NCBI RefSeq assembly: GCF_000247995.1
Contig: NZ_BAFE01000051.1
Coordinates: 1 to 64,000 of the forward strand
Source: Mobilicoccus pelagius NBRC 104925
Lineage (GTDB): Bacteria; Actinomycetota; Actinomycetes; Actinomycetales; Dermatophilaceae
Reading direction: 5' to 3'
Length of the DNA: 64,000 bases
Shown here: one piece after another, positions 1-8,330 of the stretch
How the letters are laid out: each line of letters begins with the position of its first letter
Numbering within the stretch: the first letter of the stretch is position 1
Notes under the pieces: generated by a model
Database searches by the model: none
Told to the model about the DNA's origin: nothing
The model's input: only the letters and a program-made list of their open reading frames with translations
Position numbers and translations under genes: made by a program

Positions 1-269
1 CGCGCAGCCCGACACGGCATCCCGAGGCCGGGGTGATCGTTCCCACGGACGCCTCCGTGAAGGCGTCGGTCGTGGGTTCGGATCGCGCGGGGGCCAGGGG
101 TGAGTCCGGGGGTGCGCCGGAGCGTGTTCGCCGGGCAGGGCGGGGCGACGGGGCGGTGTCCCCGCGTGGTCTCGACATCTCGGCATCACGGGCGGGGCGA
201 CGAAGCGGGGCCGGCGTGGGGTGCAGGGCGTTCCCAGTCCGCCTCCAGGGTCCTCTCCCACCTCGCTCG

Positions 270-275
270 TAGAGT
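270..275 (+). promoter_or_regulatory. possible -10 box for the kinase gene
   Basis: TAGAGT matches the actinobacterial TANNNT -10 pattern. It lies about 145 nt before the kinase start at 420. No convincing -35 is seen. The rest of positions 1-419 shows no gene I can support: the open frames there lack ribosome sites and recognisable protein content. Confidence 0.3.
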
Positions 276-419
276 GGCCCCACCCGGCGTGTGCCCGCGC
301 GGTCGGGGGATCTCGTGAGGCCGGTGCGGTCCTCGTGCTCGCATGTGGCGACCGATCCGGTCGTCCCGACGTCGACGACCGCGATCGATCCTCACGACGT
401 GGAAGAGGGAGGAAAGCCC

Positions 420-2480
420 GTGACGACCCAGCCCGTCGACCCGACAGGCGCCGTGGCGCGTCTCGGCGAGTACCGCCTGCACGGCGTCCTCGGCGAGGGC
501 GGCATGGGGGTCGTCCATCTCGGCACCGATCCTTCGGGGCGGGCCGTCGCCGTCAAGGTCCTCCGCGACCACGTCGCCCACGACCCCGTCGCGAGGGCCC
601 GCCTCGCGCGGGAGGTCTCGACGCTCCGGCGGGTCGACCACCCTGCCGTCGCGCCGTTCCTCGGCGCCGACGTCGACGGGCCCCGCCCCTACCTCGTCAC
701 CCGGTACGTTCCCGGGGAGCCGCTCGACGCGTGGGTGCGGGAGCACGGCCCCCTGCACGGCCGGGAGTTGCGCGACATGGCGCGCACCCTCGCGGACGCC
801 CTCGACGCGATCCACGCCGCGGGTGTCGTCCACCGCGATCTCAAACCGGGCAACGTCCTCGTCGCGGGTGGGTCGCCCGTCGTCATCGACTTCGGCATCG
901 CCCACGTCGCCGACGAATCGCGCCTCACGTCGACCGGACTCGTCATGGGCACGCCCGGGTATCTCCCGCCCGAACTTCTCGACGGGCAGGACGTCTCGCC
1001 CGCGACCGACCTCTGGGGCTACGCCGCCACGCTCGCGTTCGCGGGCACCGGCCGGCCGCCCTTCGGCGGTGGTCGCACCGAGGCGATCCTCGACCGCGTC
1101 CGTCGCGGTGCCTCCGACCTCGACGGTCTCGAGCCGTGGATGCAGCAGGTCGTGCGTGCCGGCCTCGACCCCGACCCCGCGGGGCGGCCGTCGCTCGGCA
1201 CGATCCGTCGGGTACTCGAGGATCCGGCGTCGGCGCCCCGTCTGCTGCCGCCGCTGCCCGTGCCGTCACGTGGCGGGTCGTCCGCGGTCGGCGCCGCTGC
1301 AACCGAGCCCGTCCCGTCGGGGGGCGCGGCCTCCGCCGTCACTCCGGCCGGCCGGGTCGACGCGTTCGTGTCGGGCGCGACCGCACCCGTCGGTGCCCCC
1401 CGGGTGTCGGTGTCCGGGGCCGGTGCAGCCCGCCCCGTGGGCGTCGGGGCGACGGAGCCCGTGGTCACCGACCCCGACGCGGACGATGCACCGTCGCGTC
1501 CCCTCGACCGGTTGACCGCCTGGGCGTCGCGGGTCGGGCGCCCGGGCCGTTCCACGACTTCCGAGGCCCCGCTGCCTCCGAGCGCACCTCTCGCGCAGTC
1601 GACTTCCGTGGGGGAGGCGCCCACCGCCGCCCAGCCGGTCGTCGCGACACGCGTGATGCCCGCCGTGCCCACCCCGCCCGTGGCGCGTCCCACGACCCCG
1701 GCCGGCCCGCCCCCGCAGCGGTACGCGACGTTCCGCCCGGAGGCCTCCGCGCCCGTGCCGACGCCCGCACGGGCCGCGCCGCCCGTCCGGCCCGGCGGCC
1801 CCTGGACGGGTCGACCGGCGGGCGGGACGTTCACGGCCGGACCGTACGGGGCATCACCCGCGCCGGTCGCGCCCCGCCCCGTCTCGATGCGTGGCGGCAC
1901 GGTGTTCGCGCTCGGTCTGCTCCTCGTCGCGCTCACGGCCCATCGGCCGGGGCTCGGCATCCTCGTCGCGCTCGGATGGTCGTGGCTCGCCCGGTTCGTC
2001 GACCGCGTCGTCACCTCCGTCCTCCTCCGCCGTGCCGCGCGAGGACGCCGTGACACCGACGTCGCCGTCGCGACGCTCGCGAGCCCGTGGCACCTCGTCG
2101 GGTCGGGGTTCTCCGCCCTCGTCGCGGGAGTCGTCCCGGTGCTCGTCGGTGCGGGATTCGTCGTCGGGTTGCGGGCGATGGCGGGGGATGTCGTCGGCCT
2201 GCCCGTGGGCACCGCCTCGCGACTCATGGTGGGTGCGGCGGCCGCGGCCGTGGTCGCCTGGTGGGGTCCGGGCGGTTCGACGGTGCGGAGGGGGACGCGC
2301 ACGATCGTGCGGTCGGTCGCGCCGGGCCGGGCGGGTGCGGTCGTCCTCACGGTCGCCGCGGTGGTGTCGGCGGCGGTGCTCGCGCTCCTCACGCAGTCGA
2401 CCGGGTGGGAGCTCACGTGGTGGCCGTTGGACGGCCTGGAACGCCTCGTCCCGGCGGCCGCCCGCGCACTCGGTCTCTGA
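420..2480 (+). CDS. membrane-anchored Ser/Thr protein kinase without PASTA repeats
   Basis: Eukaryotic-type (Hanks) kinase of 686 aa that phosphorylates Ser/Thr on protein substrates at the membrane. Visible motifs are the glycine loop GEGGMG (residues 25-30), the ATP-binding lysine K46 in VAVKV, the catalytic loop HRDLKPGN (D140) and DFG at 157-159. The kinase domain fills about residues 18-280. A long Pro/Ala/Thr-rich linker follows (about 290-485), then four hydrophobic segments near the C-terminus. PASTA repeats, usual in PknB, are absent, so any sensing is by another route. GTG at 420 is chosen because GGGAGGA lies just upstream and kinase homology begins about 20 residues later; an upstream in-frame ATG at 291 has no ribosome site. 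Substrates cannot be inferred from the neighbours. Confidence 0.85.
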   Translation: MTTQPVDPTGAVARLGEYRLHGVLGEGGMGVVHLGTDPSGRAVAVKVLRDHVAHDPVARARLAREVSTLRRVDHPAVAPFLGADVDGPRPYLVTRYVPGEPLDAWVREHGPLHGRELRDMARTLADALDAIHAAGVVHRDLKPGNVLVAGGSPVVIDFGIAHVADESRLTSTGLVMGTPGYLPPELLDGQDVSPATDLWGYAATLAFAGTGRPPFGGGRTEAILDRVRRGASDLDGLEPWMQQVVRAGLDPDPAGRPSLGTIRRVLEDPASAPRLLPPLPVPSRGGSSAVGAAATEPVPSGGAASAVTPAGRVDAFVSGATAPVGAPRVSVSGAGAARPVGVGATEPVVTDPDADDAPSRPLDRLTAWASRVGRPGRSTTSEAPLPPSAPLAQSTSVGEAPTAAQPVVATRVMPAVPTPPVARPTTPAGPPPQRYATFRPEASAPVPTPARAAPPVRPGGPWTGRPAGGTFTAGPYGASPAPVAPRPVSMRGGTVFALGLLLVALTAHRPGLGILVALGWSWLARFVDRVVTSVLLRRAARGRRDTDVAVATLASPWHLVGSGFSALVAGVVPVLVGAGFVVGLRAMAGDVVGLPVGTASRLMVGAAAAAVVAWWGPGGSTVRRGTRTIVRSVAPGRAGAVVLTVAAVVSAAVLALLTQSTGWELTWWPLDGLERLVPAAARALGL

Positions 2481-2552
2481 GGTTGGCAAGGGCGCGTCAA
2501 GGTCATGCGTCCATGTCGCGTTGGTCACGATGAGGTCACGGACGAGGATGCC

Positions 2553-2570
2553 GGTGTGCACGTCGACGTG
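2553..2570. repeat. 18-bp perfect palindrome after the kinase gene
   Basis: GTGCACGTCGACGTGCAC reads the same on both strands. It lies 73 bp after the kinase stop and about 65 bp before the rpf promoter. No T-run follows, so it could be a terminator stem or a protein-binding site; the sequence does not decide. Confidence 0.4.
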
Positions 2571-2633
2571 CACGGATGTCCCCGGCACGAGCATCGCCCG
2601 TGACCTTTTCGTTGCGCAATCGTGACGGAGCTA

Positions 2634-2662
2634 TTGCTCAGCCGGGATCGCTGGCCTAGAGT
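2634..2662 (+). promoter_or_regulatory. promoter of the riboswitch-rpf transcript
   Basis: TTGCTC (2634-2639) and TAGAGT (2657-2662) are separated by exactly 17 bp, a good housekeeping-sigma promoter. The predicted transcript starts near 2669, leaving a leader of about 265 nt that contains the riboswitch. Confidence 0.6.
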
Positions 2663-2734
2663 CGCCAGCGTTTGGCCGACAGGTTTGGTCCTGTCCTCGG
2701 GGGCCGACATCAACTACACACATCCACACTGCGC

Positions 2735-2914
2735 ACTCCCGCGCTGAGCTTCGTCGGGGAGTGCCTCGCCGGAGACACCGGGCAGACGAAGGTGGGGGAC
2801 CCAGTGGCCGCGATCCGGCCCGGTCGTCGTGAGACGACCTCGGGGTGAAGCCGAGTTTCTCGGCCGGGCAGCCTGACGCCCGAACCCGACAGCTAACCCC
2901 ACAAGCGCCGTCAG
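2735..2914 (+). ncRNA. c-di-AMP riboswitch (ydaO-yuaA class)
   Basis: The leader carries the conserved blocks of the ydaO-yuaA family in order: GGTGGGGGACCCA (2791-2803), GGGGTGAAGCCG (2842-2853) and CCGAACCCGACAGCTAACC near 2880-2898, flanked by pairing strands. This class binds cyclic di-AMP and in actinobacteria is known upstream of resuscitation-promoting-factor and other cell-wall hydrolase genes. Here it ends about 20 nt before the Rpf start, with the ribosome site AGGAGAGG at 2913-2920 directly after the aptamer. By family knowledge, ligand binding should turn expression off. The exact ends are estimated by eye. Confidence 0.85.
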
Positions 2915-2934
2915 GAGAGGATCCGACCATCCAC

Positions 2935-3567
2935 ATGTACAACGCCAAGCACCGCGTCGCCACCCCTGCCACCAAGGTCCGTCGCACGTTCATGACGGCC
3001 GTCGTCGGCGGCGCCACCCTCATCGGCGGCATGGCCGCCGGTGCCCCGCAGGCCCAGGCCGCCGGGGGCGGCGTCTGGGACCGTGTCGCGGCTTGTGAGA
3101 GCGGCGGCAACTGGAAGACCTCGACGGGCAACGGCTACCACGGTGGCCTGCAGTTCTCGAAGGGCAGCTGGCGCGCCGCGGGCGGTAGCCGTTACGCGTC
3201 GATGCCGCACCACGCCACCAAGTCGCAGCAGATCGCCGCCGCGAAGAACCTGCTCCGCATGCAGGGTCCGGGCGCCTGGCCGGTCTGCAGCCGCAAGGCG
3301 GGCCTGACCCGTGCGAACGGCATGTCCGGTGGCGGCTCCGTCGCCGCGTCCCGCAGCACGAAGCGCGTCGCGAAGAAGCACACGTCGAACCACGTGGGCC
3401 TTTCGCGTGCGGAGGTCCGCAAGCTGCAGCGCAAGGTCGGCGCTCGCGTCGACGGCGTCGTCGGCCCGGAGACCGTCCGCAAGACCGAGCGTTACCTCGG
3501 CCTGCGCATCACCCACAAGCGTCACCTCAGCGGCGCCGCCCTCCGTGGCGCGAACCGCCTCGTCTGA
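2935..3567 (+). CDS. rpf: secreted resuscitation-promoting-factor-like muralytic protein
   Basis: Predicted 210-aa secreted cell-wall hydrolase. An N-terminal signal peptide (basic start, hydrophobic core, AxA-type site near residue 42) is followed by a transglycosylase-like Rpf domain starting VWDRVAACESGGNW, with catalytic Glu55 and the typical YHGGLQFS segment. A basic linker leads to a C-terminal part (about residues 158-195) resembling a peptidoglycan-binding domain (KLQRKVGARVDGVVGPETV). Rpf enzymes cleave peptidoglycan glycan strands and promote exit from dormancy. ATG at 2935 is favoured over 2845 because the latter lies inside the riboswitch. Expression should follow c-di-AMP through the upstream leader. 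Confidence 0.88.
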   Translation: MYNAKHRVATPATKVRRTFMTAVVGGATLIGGMAAGAPQAQAAGGGVWDRVAACESGGNWKTSTGNGYHGGLQFSKGSWRAAGGSRYASMPHHATKSQQIAAAKNLLRMQGPGAWPVCSRKAGLTRANGMSGGGSVAASRSTKRVAKKHTSNHVGLSRAEVRKLQRKVGARVDGVVGPETVRKTERYLGLRITHKRHLSGAALRGANRLV

Positions 3568-3576
3568 GTCCTCTCC

Positions 3577-3621
3577 GCACGACGGCCCGATCTCCTCACG
3601 GAGGTCGGGCCGTCGTCGTGC
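3577..3621 (+). terminator. terminator after rpf
   Basis: GCACGACGGCCCGA (3577-3590) pairs with TCGGGCCGTCGT (from 3605) around a short loop, 10 bp after the rpf stop. The stem is GC-rich and no long T-run follows. Confidence 0.7.
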
Positions 3622-3695
3622 ACGCACCCAACCCGGCGCGTCGAGCCGGTATCCTCGACAAGTCCGCCCACGTCCCACGGGGCCCCGCGGACGCC

Positions 3696-3771
3696 GCTGG
3701 AGTGGCGCAATCGGTAGCGCACCTGTCTTGTAAACAGGTGGTTGAGGGTTCGAGTCCCTTCTCCAGCTCCA
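3696..3771 (+). tRNA. tRNA-Thr (anticodon TGT)
   Basis: A 76-nt cloverleaf. The acceptor stem is GCTGGAG/CTCCAGC, the anticodon stem CCTGT/ACAGG with loop CTTGTAA gives anticodon TGT (Thr), and the T-arm contains GGTTCGAGTCC. The 3' CCA is encoded (3769-3771). Confidence 0.95.
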
Positions 3772-3901
3772 CATCGGTCCTTCTCCGCCGGGTGGCGGGC
3801 GTGTCGGCGGTTCCCACGCGAGACGGATCCGCGGCTGACGTCGCATGGCTCACGGCGCGAAGAGAGCAGGTCCGTCGGGCTGTCGGGTATGCCCCGGTCG
3901 T

Positions 3902-3907
3902 TTAGGC
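3902..3907 (+). promoter_or_regulatory. -10 box of the XRE-cupin regulator gene
   Basis: TAGGCT fits TANNNT. It lies 28 nt before the GTG start at 3935 and leaves room for the ribosome site GGGAGGGG at 3922-3929. Confidence 0.45.
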
Positions 3908-3934
3908 TCTGGCCCAGCAGCGGGAGGGGCGGGC

Positions 3935-4528
3935 GTGAAATCACTACCGGTACAAGGGGTACGCGAGGCCGTCCAGGTGGGCGCCCGGCTCCGCAGCGCG
4001 CGGCTCGAGCGGCGGTACACCCTCGAGCAGGTCGCGCAGCTGTCCGGCATGACGAAGGGGTTCCTCAGCCGCGTCGAACGCGACATCACGTCGCCGTCGG
4101 TCGCCTCGCTCGTCACCCTCTGTCACGTCCTCCAGATCGAGGTCGGCTCGCTGTTCACCGCTCCCCGCACGACCCTCGTTCGGCTCGAGGACGCCCTCGA
4201 GGTCGACCTTGGCGGCATCGGCATCGACGAGCGCCTCGTCACTGCGCACGACGAACGCTCCGTCCAGGTGCTCCGCAGCGTCATCCAGCCCGGCGGCCAC
4301 GGCGAGGACGAGCTCTACTCCATCGACTGCGAGATCGAGATCTGCCACGTCGCCACCGGCCGTATCGAGATCGTCCTCAACGAGGAGACCCACGCCCTCG
4401 ACGCCGGCGACACCCTCACCTTCCCCGGCCGTGAACCCCACACCTGGCGCAACCTCGGCGACACCGAGGCCGTCGTCCTCTTCGTCCTCCTCCCCGGCCG
4501 CGACAGCCGTGCCGCCCCGGTCGACTGA
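3935..4528 (+). CDS. XRE-family transcriptional regulator with C-terminal cupin domain
   Basis: A 197-aa DNA-binding regulator. An N-terminal helix-turn-helix (about residues 12-70, including [19 protein letters not shown]) is followed by a cupin sensor domain (about 115-190; [29 protein letters not shown]). This architecture is that of PuuR-like regulators of polyamine and amine catabolism. The neighbourhood supports that role: remnants of an agmatinase and a transporter follow, then gabD and gabT, which complete putrescine-to-succinate breakdown. GTG at 3935 is chosen for its ribosome site and -10 box; the upstream ATG at 3845 would add an unrelated 30 residues. The ligand is not known. With the putative targets partly deleted, it may now act only on distant genes or on itself. 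Confidence 0.85.
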   Translation: MKSLPVQGVREAVQVGARLRSARLERRYTLEQVAQLSGMTKGFLSRVERDITSPSVASLVTLCHVLQIEVGSLFTAPRTTLVRLEDALEVDLGGIGIDERLVTAHDERSVQVLRSVIQPGGHGEDELYSIDCEIEICHVATGRIEIVLNEETHALDAGDTLTFPGREPHTWRNLGDTEAVVLFVLLPGRDSRAAPVD

Positions 4529-4589
4529 CGCGGAATGCCGTTCGGCCCCGCCGGAGCGATCACCGACGGGGCCGAACGGAGGGGCGACA

Positions 4590-4709
4590 GAGCATGAGGA
4601 AGAAGATCCCGGCCGTCTCGATGAAGAACTGGGCCTGCTCGGCGAGGGTGATCGACCACATGCCGCCGACGACGGAGTACACGAGGACGACCGTGCCGCC
4701 GAGAACGAT
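4590..4709 (-). pseudogene. remnant of a sodium:solute symporter (SSS) gene
   Basis: Read on the minus strand, about 40 codons encode a hydrophobic stretch with [19 protein letters not shown], characteristic of an inner transmembrane region of the sodium:solute symporter family (family pattern: Y-GGMWAV-TDF-Q). Nothing recognisable of the symporter precedes or follows it, and no start or ribosome site is present. It is therefore a deletion remnant of a roughly 500-aa transporter. It lies head to head with the agmatinase remnant, suggesting both came from one amine-utilisation locus lost by deletion or rearrangement. Confidence 0.6.
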
Positions 4710-4794
4710 GCACGCGGAACTCCTCGCCGCGATCCGGGCGGTGCACGGCGGGAACTCCGTCGTCGCGCCGAGCACGCCCACCCACCCGAGCAGC

Positions 4795-4983
4795 GGCCTG
4801 CGGGGCCTCGACCTCGTCGGCGCGGACGTCGTCGAGGTGGCGCCCGCCTACGGCCATGCCGAACTCGCCGGCCTCGCCGCGGCGAACGTCGTCTGCGAGT
4901 TCGTCTCGCTCCTCGCCCCCAGCTCCGGTGCGGCGCCCGGCCGCCCCGCCTACGGTGCGTCGAAGCCGGTCTACGGCGCCTGA
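4795..4983 (+). pseudogene. C-terminal remnant of an agmatinase/ureohydrolase
   Basis: The frame encodes [20 protein letters not shown] followed by an Ala-rich helix ending in FVSLLA. This matches the last 50 residues of agmatinases (family pattern LVG-DVVEV-P-YDHAEITA). The metal-binding core of the enzyme is missing and the sequence upstream (4710-4794) is unrelated. The family Asp in YDHAE is Gly here. It cannot encode a working enzyme. Its position after the XRE-cupin regulator suggests the ancestral locus degraded agmatine to putrescine. Confidence 0.65.
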
Positions 4984-5134
4984 AGCGCCATCAGAACGGA
5001 GTCGATCACGTGTATCGCGCCCTGCCCCTACGTGTTGACAGGTCAGGGGGTTGTCGTCCGGTGGGCCCTCGGATCGAGTCCGTTCGGATGGCGTCACGGT
5101 GCGGGGCGCGAGGCTCAGGCCGTCCCGACGACAC

Positions 5135-5175
5135 GACGGCGGCCCGCCACCCCTTTCGGGTGACAGGCCGCCGTC
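5135..5175 (-). terminator. terminator after gabD
   Basis: GACGGCGGCC (5135-5144) pairs with GGCCGCCGTC (5166-5175), with an inner CACCC/GGGTG stem. It lies 28 bp past the gabD stop. Confidence 0.75.
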
Positions 5176-5202
5176 CTGCGTCGCGAGGCGTGTCGCCGGT
5201 GG

Positions 5203-6669
5203 TCAGCGCGGCATCGCGACGTACTTGATCTCGAGGTACTCGTCGATGCCCTCGAACCCGCCCTCGCGGCCGAAGCCGGAGGCCTTGACCCCACCGAACG
5301 GTGCGGCCGGGTTCGAGATGACGCCGGCGTTGACGCCGACCATGCCGTACGCGAGCTTCTCCGCGACGCGCATCGCCCGGGCGTTGTCCCGCGTGTAGAA
5401 GTACGACGCGAGGCCGTACTCCGTGTCGTTCGCGCGGGCGATGACGTCGTCCTCGTCGGTGAACGTCTGGATCGGCGCCACCGGGCCGAAGATCTCCTCA
5501 CGGGCGATGTCGGAGGTCGGCGGCACGTCGAGGAGCACCGTCGGGGCGAGGAAGTTGCCCTGCTGGGGCACCTCCTCGTCGCCGCACACCTTCGTAGCGC
5601 CCGCCTCGACGGCGTCGTCGACGAGGCGACGGACGTTCGCGACGGCCTTCTCCGTGATGAGCGGACCGACGTCGACGCCCTCCTCCATGCCGTCACCGAC
5701 CGTGAGGCCGCGCATGCGGGCGGCGAACTTCTCGCCGAACTCCTTCGCGACGGACTCGTGGACGAACAGCCGGTTGGCGGCCGTGCAGGCCTCGCCGATG
5801 TTCCGCATCTTCGCGGCCATCGCGCCGTCGACGGCGGCGTCGACGTCCGCGTCCTCGAAGACGATGAACGGCGCGTTGCCGCCGAGCTCCATCGAGAGAC
5901 GCAGCAGCTGCTCGGCCGACTGCTCGGCGAGCTTGCGGCCCACCCCGGTCGAGCCGGTGAACGTGAGCTTGCGGGCGCGCGGGTCGCGGATGAGCGGCTC
6001 CATGACGCCGCCCGAGTTGCTCGTCGTGACGACGTTGACGACACCGGCGGGCACGCCCGCCTCACGGAGGAGCTCGACGAGCGCGAGCATCGTCAGCGGT
6101 GTCTCGCTCGCCGGCTTGATCACCATGGTGCAGCCCGCCGCGAGGGCCGGGCCGATCTTGCGGGTGCCCATCGCGAGGGGGAAGTTCCACGGCGTCACCA
6201 TGAGGCACGGCCCGACGGGCTGCTTCATCGTGAGCAGGTGCGACGCGCCGTTCGGGGCCGTCATGTACGTGCCGTGGATGCGGACGGCCTCCTCGGAGAA
6301 CCACCGGAAGAACTCGCCGCCGTACGTCACCTCGCCACGTGCCTCCGGAAGGGGCTTGCCCATCTCGAGGGTCATGAGCGTCGCGAAGTCCTCCGCGCGC
6401 TCGGTGAGGAGGTCGTAGGCGCGGCGCAGGATCTCCGACCGCTCCCGCGGGGGAGTGGCGGCCCACTCCGTCTGTGCGTCCGCCGCGGCCGTGAGGGCGG
6501 CGAGGCCGTCGTCCGGGGTGGCGTCGGCGACGGAGGCGAGCACCCCGCCCGTCGCCGGGTTGCGCACCTCGAGGGTCGCCCCTCCGGTCGCCTCACGCCA
6601 CTCCCCACCGATGAACAGGCCGGTGGGGACGGCGTCGACGATCTCCTGGACGTCCTTCTTGTCGGTCAT
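5203..6669 (-). CDS. gabD: NAD(P)-dependent succinate-semialdehyde dehydrogenase
   Basis: A 488-aa cytosolic aldehyde dehydrogenase of normal family length, predicted to oxidise succinate semialdehyde to succinate. Visible are the coenzyme-binding FTGSTGVG, the general base Glu in MELGGNAP and the nucleophilic Cys in GEACTAANR. The start at 6669 has AAGGAG 5-6 nt upstream. The gene lies 16 bp behind gabT on the same strand and surely shares its transcript, so the pair converts GABA to succinate. Substrate identity rests on family resemblance and on this pairing. Confidence 0.9.
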   Translation of the reverse strand: MTDKKDVQEIVDAVPTGLFIGGEWREATGGATLEVRNPATGGVLASVADATPDDGLAALTAAADAQTEWAATPPRERSEILRRAYDLLTERAEDFATLMTLEMGKPLPEARGEVTYGGEFFRWFSEEAVRIHGTYMTAPNGASHLLTMKQPVGPCLMVTPWNFPLAMGTRKIGPALAAGCTMVIKPASETPLTMLALVELLREAGVPAGVVNVVTTSNSGGVMEPLIRDPRARKLTFTGSTGVGRKLAEQSAEQLLRLSMELGGNAPFIVFEDADVDAAVDGAMAAKMRNIGEACTAANRLFVHESVAKEFGEKFAARMRGLTVGDGMEEGVDVGPLITEKAVANVRRLVDDAVEAGATKVCGDEEVPQQGNFLAPTVLLDVPPTSDIAREEIFGPVAPIQTFTDEDDVIARANDTEYGLASYFYTRDNARAMRVAEKLAYGMVGVNAGVISNPAAPFGGVKASGFGREGGFEGIDEYLEIKYVAMPR

Positions 6670-6685
6670 CGTGACTCCTTCTGCG

Positions 6686-8017
6686 TCAGAGGGACTCGGT
6701 GAAGACCTCGTCGAGGACGTCGAGCCCCTCGTTGAGGAGGTCCTCGCCGATGACGAGCGGCGGCAGGAACCGCAGCACGTTGCCGTACGTCCCCGCGGTG
6801 AGCGTGACGACGCCCTTCGCGTGGCATGCGGCGTTGATCTTCTTCGTGAGGTCGGCGTCCGGCTCGGTCGTGCCCGGCTTGACGATCTCCACCGCCATCA
6901 TCGCCCCACGGCCACGGATGTCGCCGATGACCCCGTGCTTCTCCGCCATCGCGCCGAGGCGCTCGCGGAAGATCTGCTCGATGCGCTTCGCCTTGCCCGC
7001 CAGGGCCTCCTCGCTCATCGTCTCGATCGCGCCGAGCGCACCCGCACACGCGACGGGGTTGCCGCCGTAGGTGCCGCCGAGGCCACCGGAGTGGACGGAG
7101 TCCATCATCTCCGCCCGGCCGGTGACCGCGGCGAGCGGCAGGCCGCCTGCGATGCCCTTGGCCATCGTCATGAGGTCGGGCACGACGCCCTCGGCCTCGC
7201 AGGCGAACCAGTCACCGGTGCGGCAGAACCCGGTCTGCACCTCGTCCGCGATGAACACGATGCCGTTCTCGCGGCACCAGTCGGCGATGCGACCCAGCCA
7301 TCCCTTCGGCGGCACGATGAACCCGCCCTCGCCCTGGATCGGCTCGATGAGCACGGCCGCGACGTTCTCCTCGCCGACCTGCGCGTGAACGGCGTTCGTG
7401 AACGCGGCGAACGCGTCGTCCGTCATCGTCGCCTCGTCGCCCGCCCAGCGGTACGGGTACGCCATCGGCATGCGGTACACCTCGCCCGCGAACGGCCCGA
7501 AGCCCTTCTTGTACGGCATGTTCTTGGCCGTCAGCGCCATCGTGAGGTTCGTGCGGCCGTGGTAGGCGTGGTCGAACACGACGATCGCGTCGCGCTTCGT
7601 GTGCGAGCGGGCGATCTTCACCGCGTTCTCGACGGCCTCGGCGCCGGAGTTGAACAGGGCGGTGCGCTTCTCGTGGTCGCCGGGTGTGAGCTCGTTGAGC
7701 TTCTCGCAGACGGCCGTGTACTCCTCGTAGGGCGTCACCATGAAGCACGTGTGCGTGAAGTCGTCGAGCTGCGCCTTCGCCTTCTCGACGACCTTGGGGG
7801 CGGAGTTGCCGACGCTCGTGACGGCGATGCCCGACCCGAGGTCGATGAACTGGTTGCCGTCGACGTCGACGAGGATGCCGCCGCCGGCGCGCTCGACGTA
7901 GACGGGCAGACCGATGCCGACACCGGCCGAGACGGCGGCCTTGGTGCGGGCGTGGAGTTCCTGGCTCTTCGGGCCGGGGATCTGCGTGACGAGCTTGCGC
8001 TCCTGGGGGACGGGCAC
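6686..8017 (-). CDS. gabT: 4-aminobutyrate aminotransferase
   Basis: A 443-aa class-III PLP aminotransferase that moves the amino group of GABA to 2-oxoglutarate, giving succinate semialdehyde for GabD. Visible features are LFNSGAEAVENAVKIAR, the substrate/cofactor segment FDHAYHGRTN, the PLP-binding DEVQTGF and the Schiff-base lysine in MAKGIAGGLP. GTG at 8017 is chosen because GGAGG precedes it by 5 nt and homology begins just after; the frame stays open upstream for about 140 codons that read as antisense of the neighbour. First gene of gabT-gabD, divergent from a LysR regulator that probably controls it. Confidence 0.9.
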   Translation of the reverse strand: MPVPQERKLVTQIPGPKSQELHARTKAAVSAGVGIGLPVYVERAGGGILVDVDGNQFIDLGSGIAVTSVGNSAPKVVEKAKAQLDDFTHTCFMVTPYEEYTAVCEKLNELTPGDHEKRTALFNSGAEAVENAVKIARSHTKRDAIVVFDHAYHGRTNLTMALTAKNMPYKKGFGPFAGEVYRMPMAYPYRWAGDEATMTDDAFAAFTNAVHAQVGEENVAAVLIEPIQGEGGFIVPPKGWLGRIADWCRENGIVFIADEVQTGFCRTGDWFACEAEGVVPDLMTMAKGIAGGLPLAAVTGRAEMMDSVHSGGLGGTYGGNPVACAGALGAIETMSEEALAGKAKRIEQIFRERLGAMAEKHGVIGDIRGRGAMMAVEIVKPGTTEPDADLTKKINAACHAKGVVTLTAGTYGNVLRFLPPLVIGEDLLNEGLDVLDEVFTESL

Positions 8018-8330
8018 GGTTCCTCCTGGATGTCGCCGGGAGCCGGCGGGTCGGTGAGAAGGGCTGAGGGCCCTCCCATTCCATCGTTCTTCCTGCTCAC
8101 CCTGGGGGCCCGCAGGTATTCTGTCCAATATCGATTCTCGATGATTTCCATGCCGGGTAGGAATGGTCGGAGGTGACGGTGACGGGAAATGCGGCAGGCA
8201 CGGGGTCGCGCCCGCGGTCGGGCGCTCCGGCGCGCGCGGGCATGGCCGTGGGTGAGGCGCGTGCCGTGAGTACGTCGTCCTCCGAGGGCGACCGCACCGC
8301 GAGCCGCCCGGTGCCGGACGGCGGCGCGCG
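8018..8330. promoter_or_regulatory. divergent control region between gabT and the LysR gene
   Basis: A 313-bp region with no gene. Positions 8117-8150 are clearly AT-richer than the surroundings and contain ATCGATTCTCGAT, an imperfect inverted repeat, next to TGTCCAATATCG. LysR regulators usually bind such a site between divergent genes. A -10 for gabT would lie in this AT-rich patch. Confidence 0.5.

Noticed and set aside
221..2053. 610-codon frame overlapping the kinase gene
   Set aside because: Arg/Pro/Gly-rich shadow of the kinase reading frame; kinase motifs are only in the frame starting at 420.
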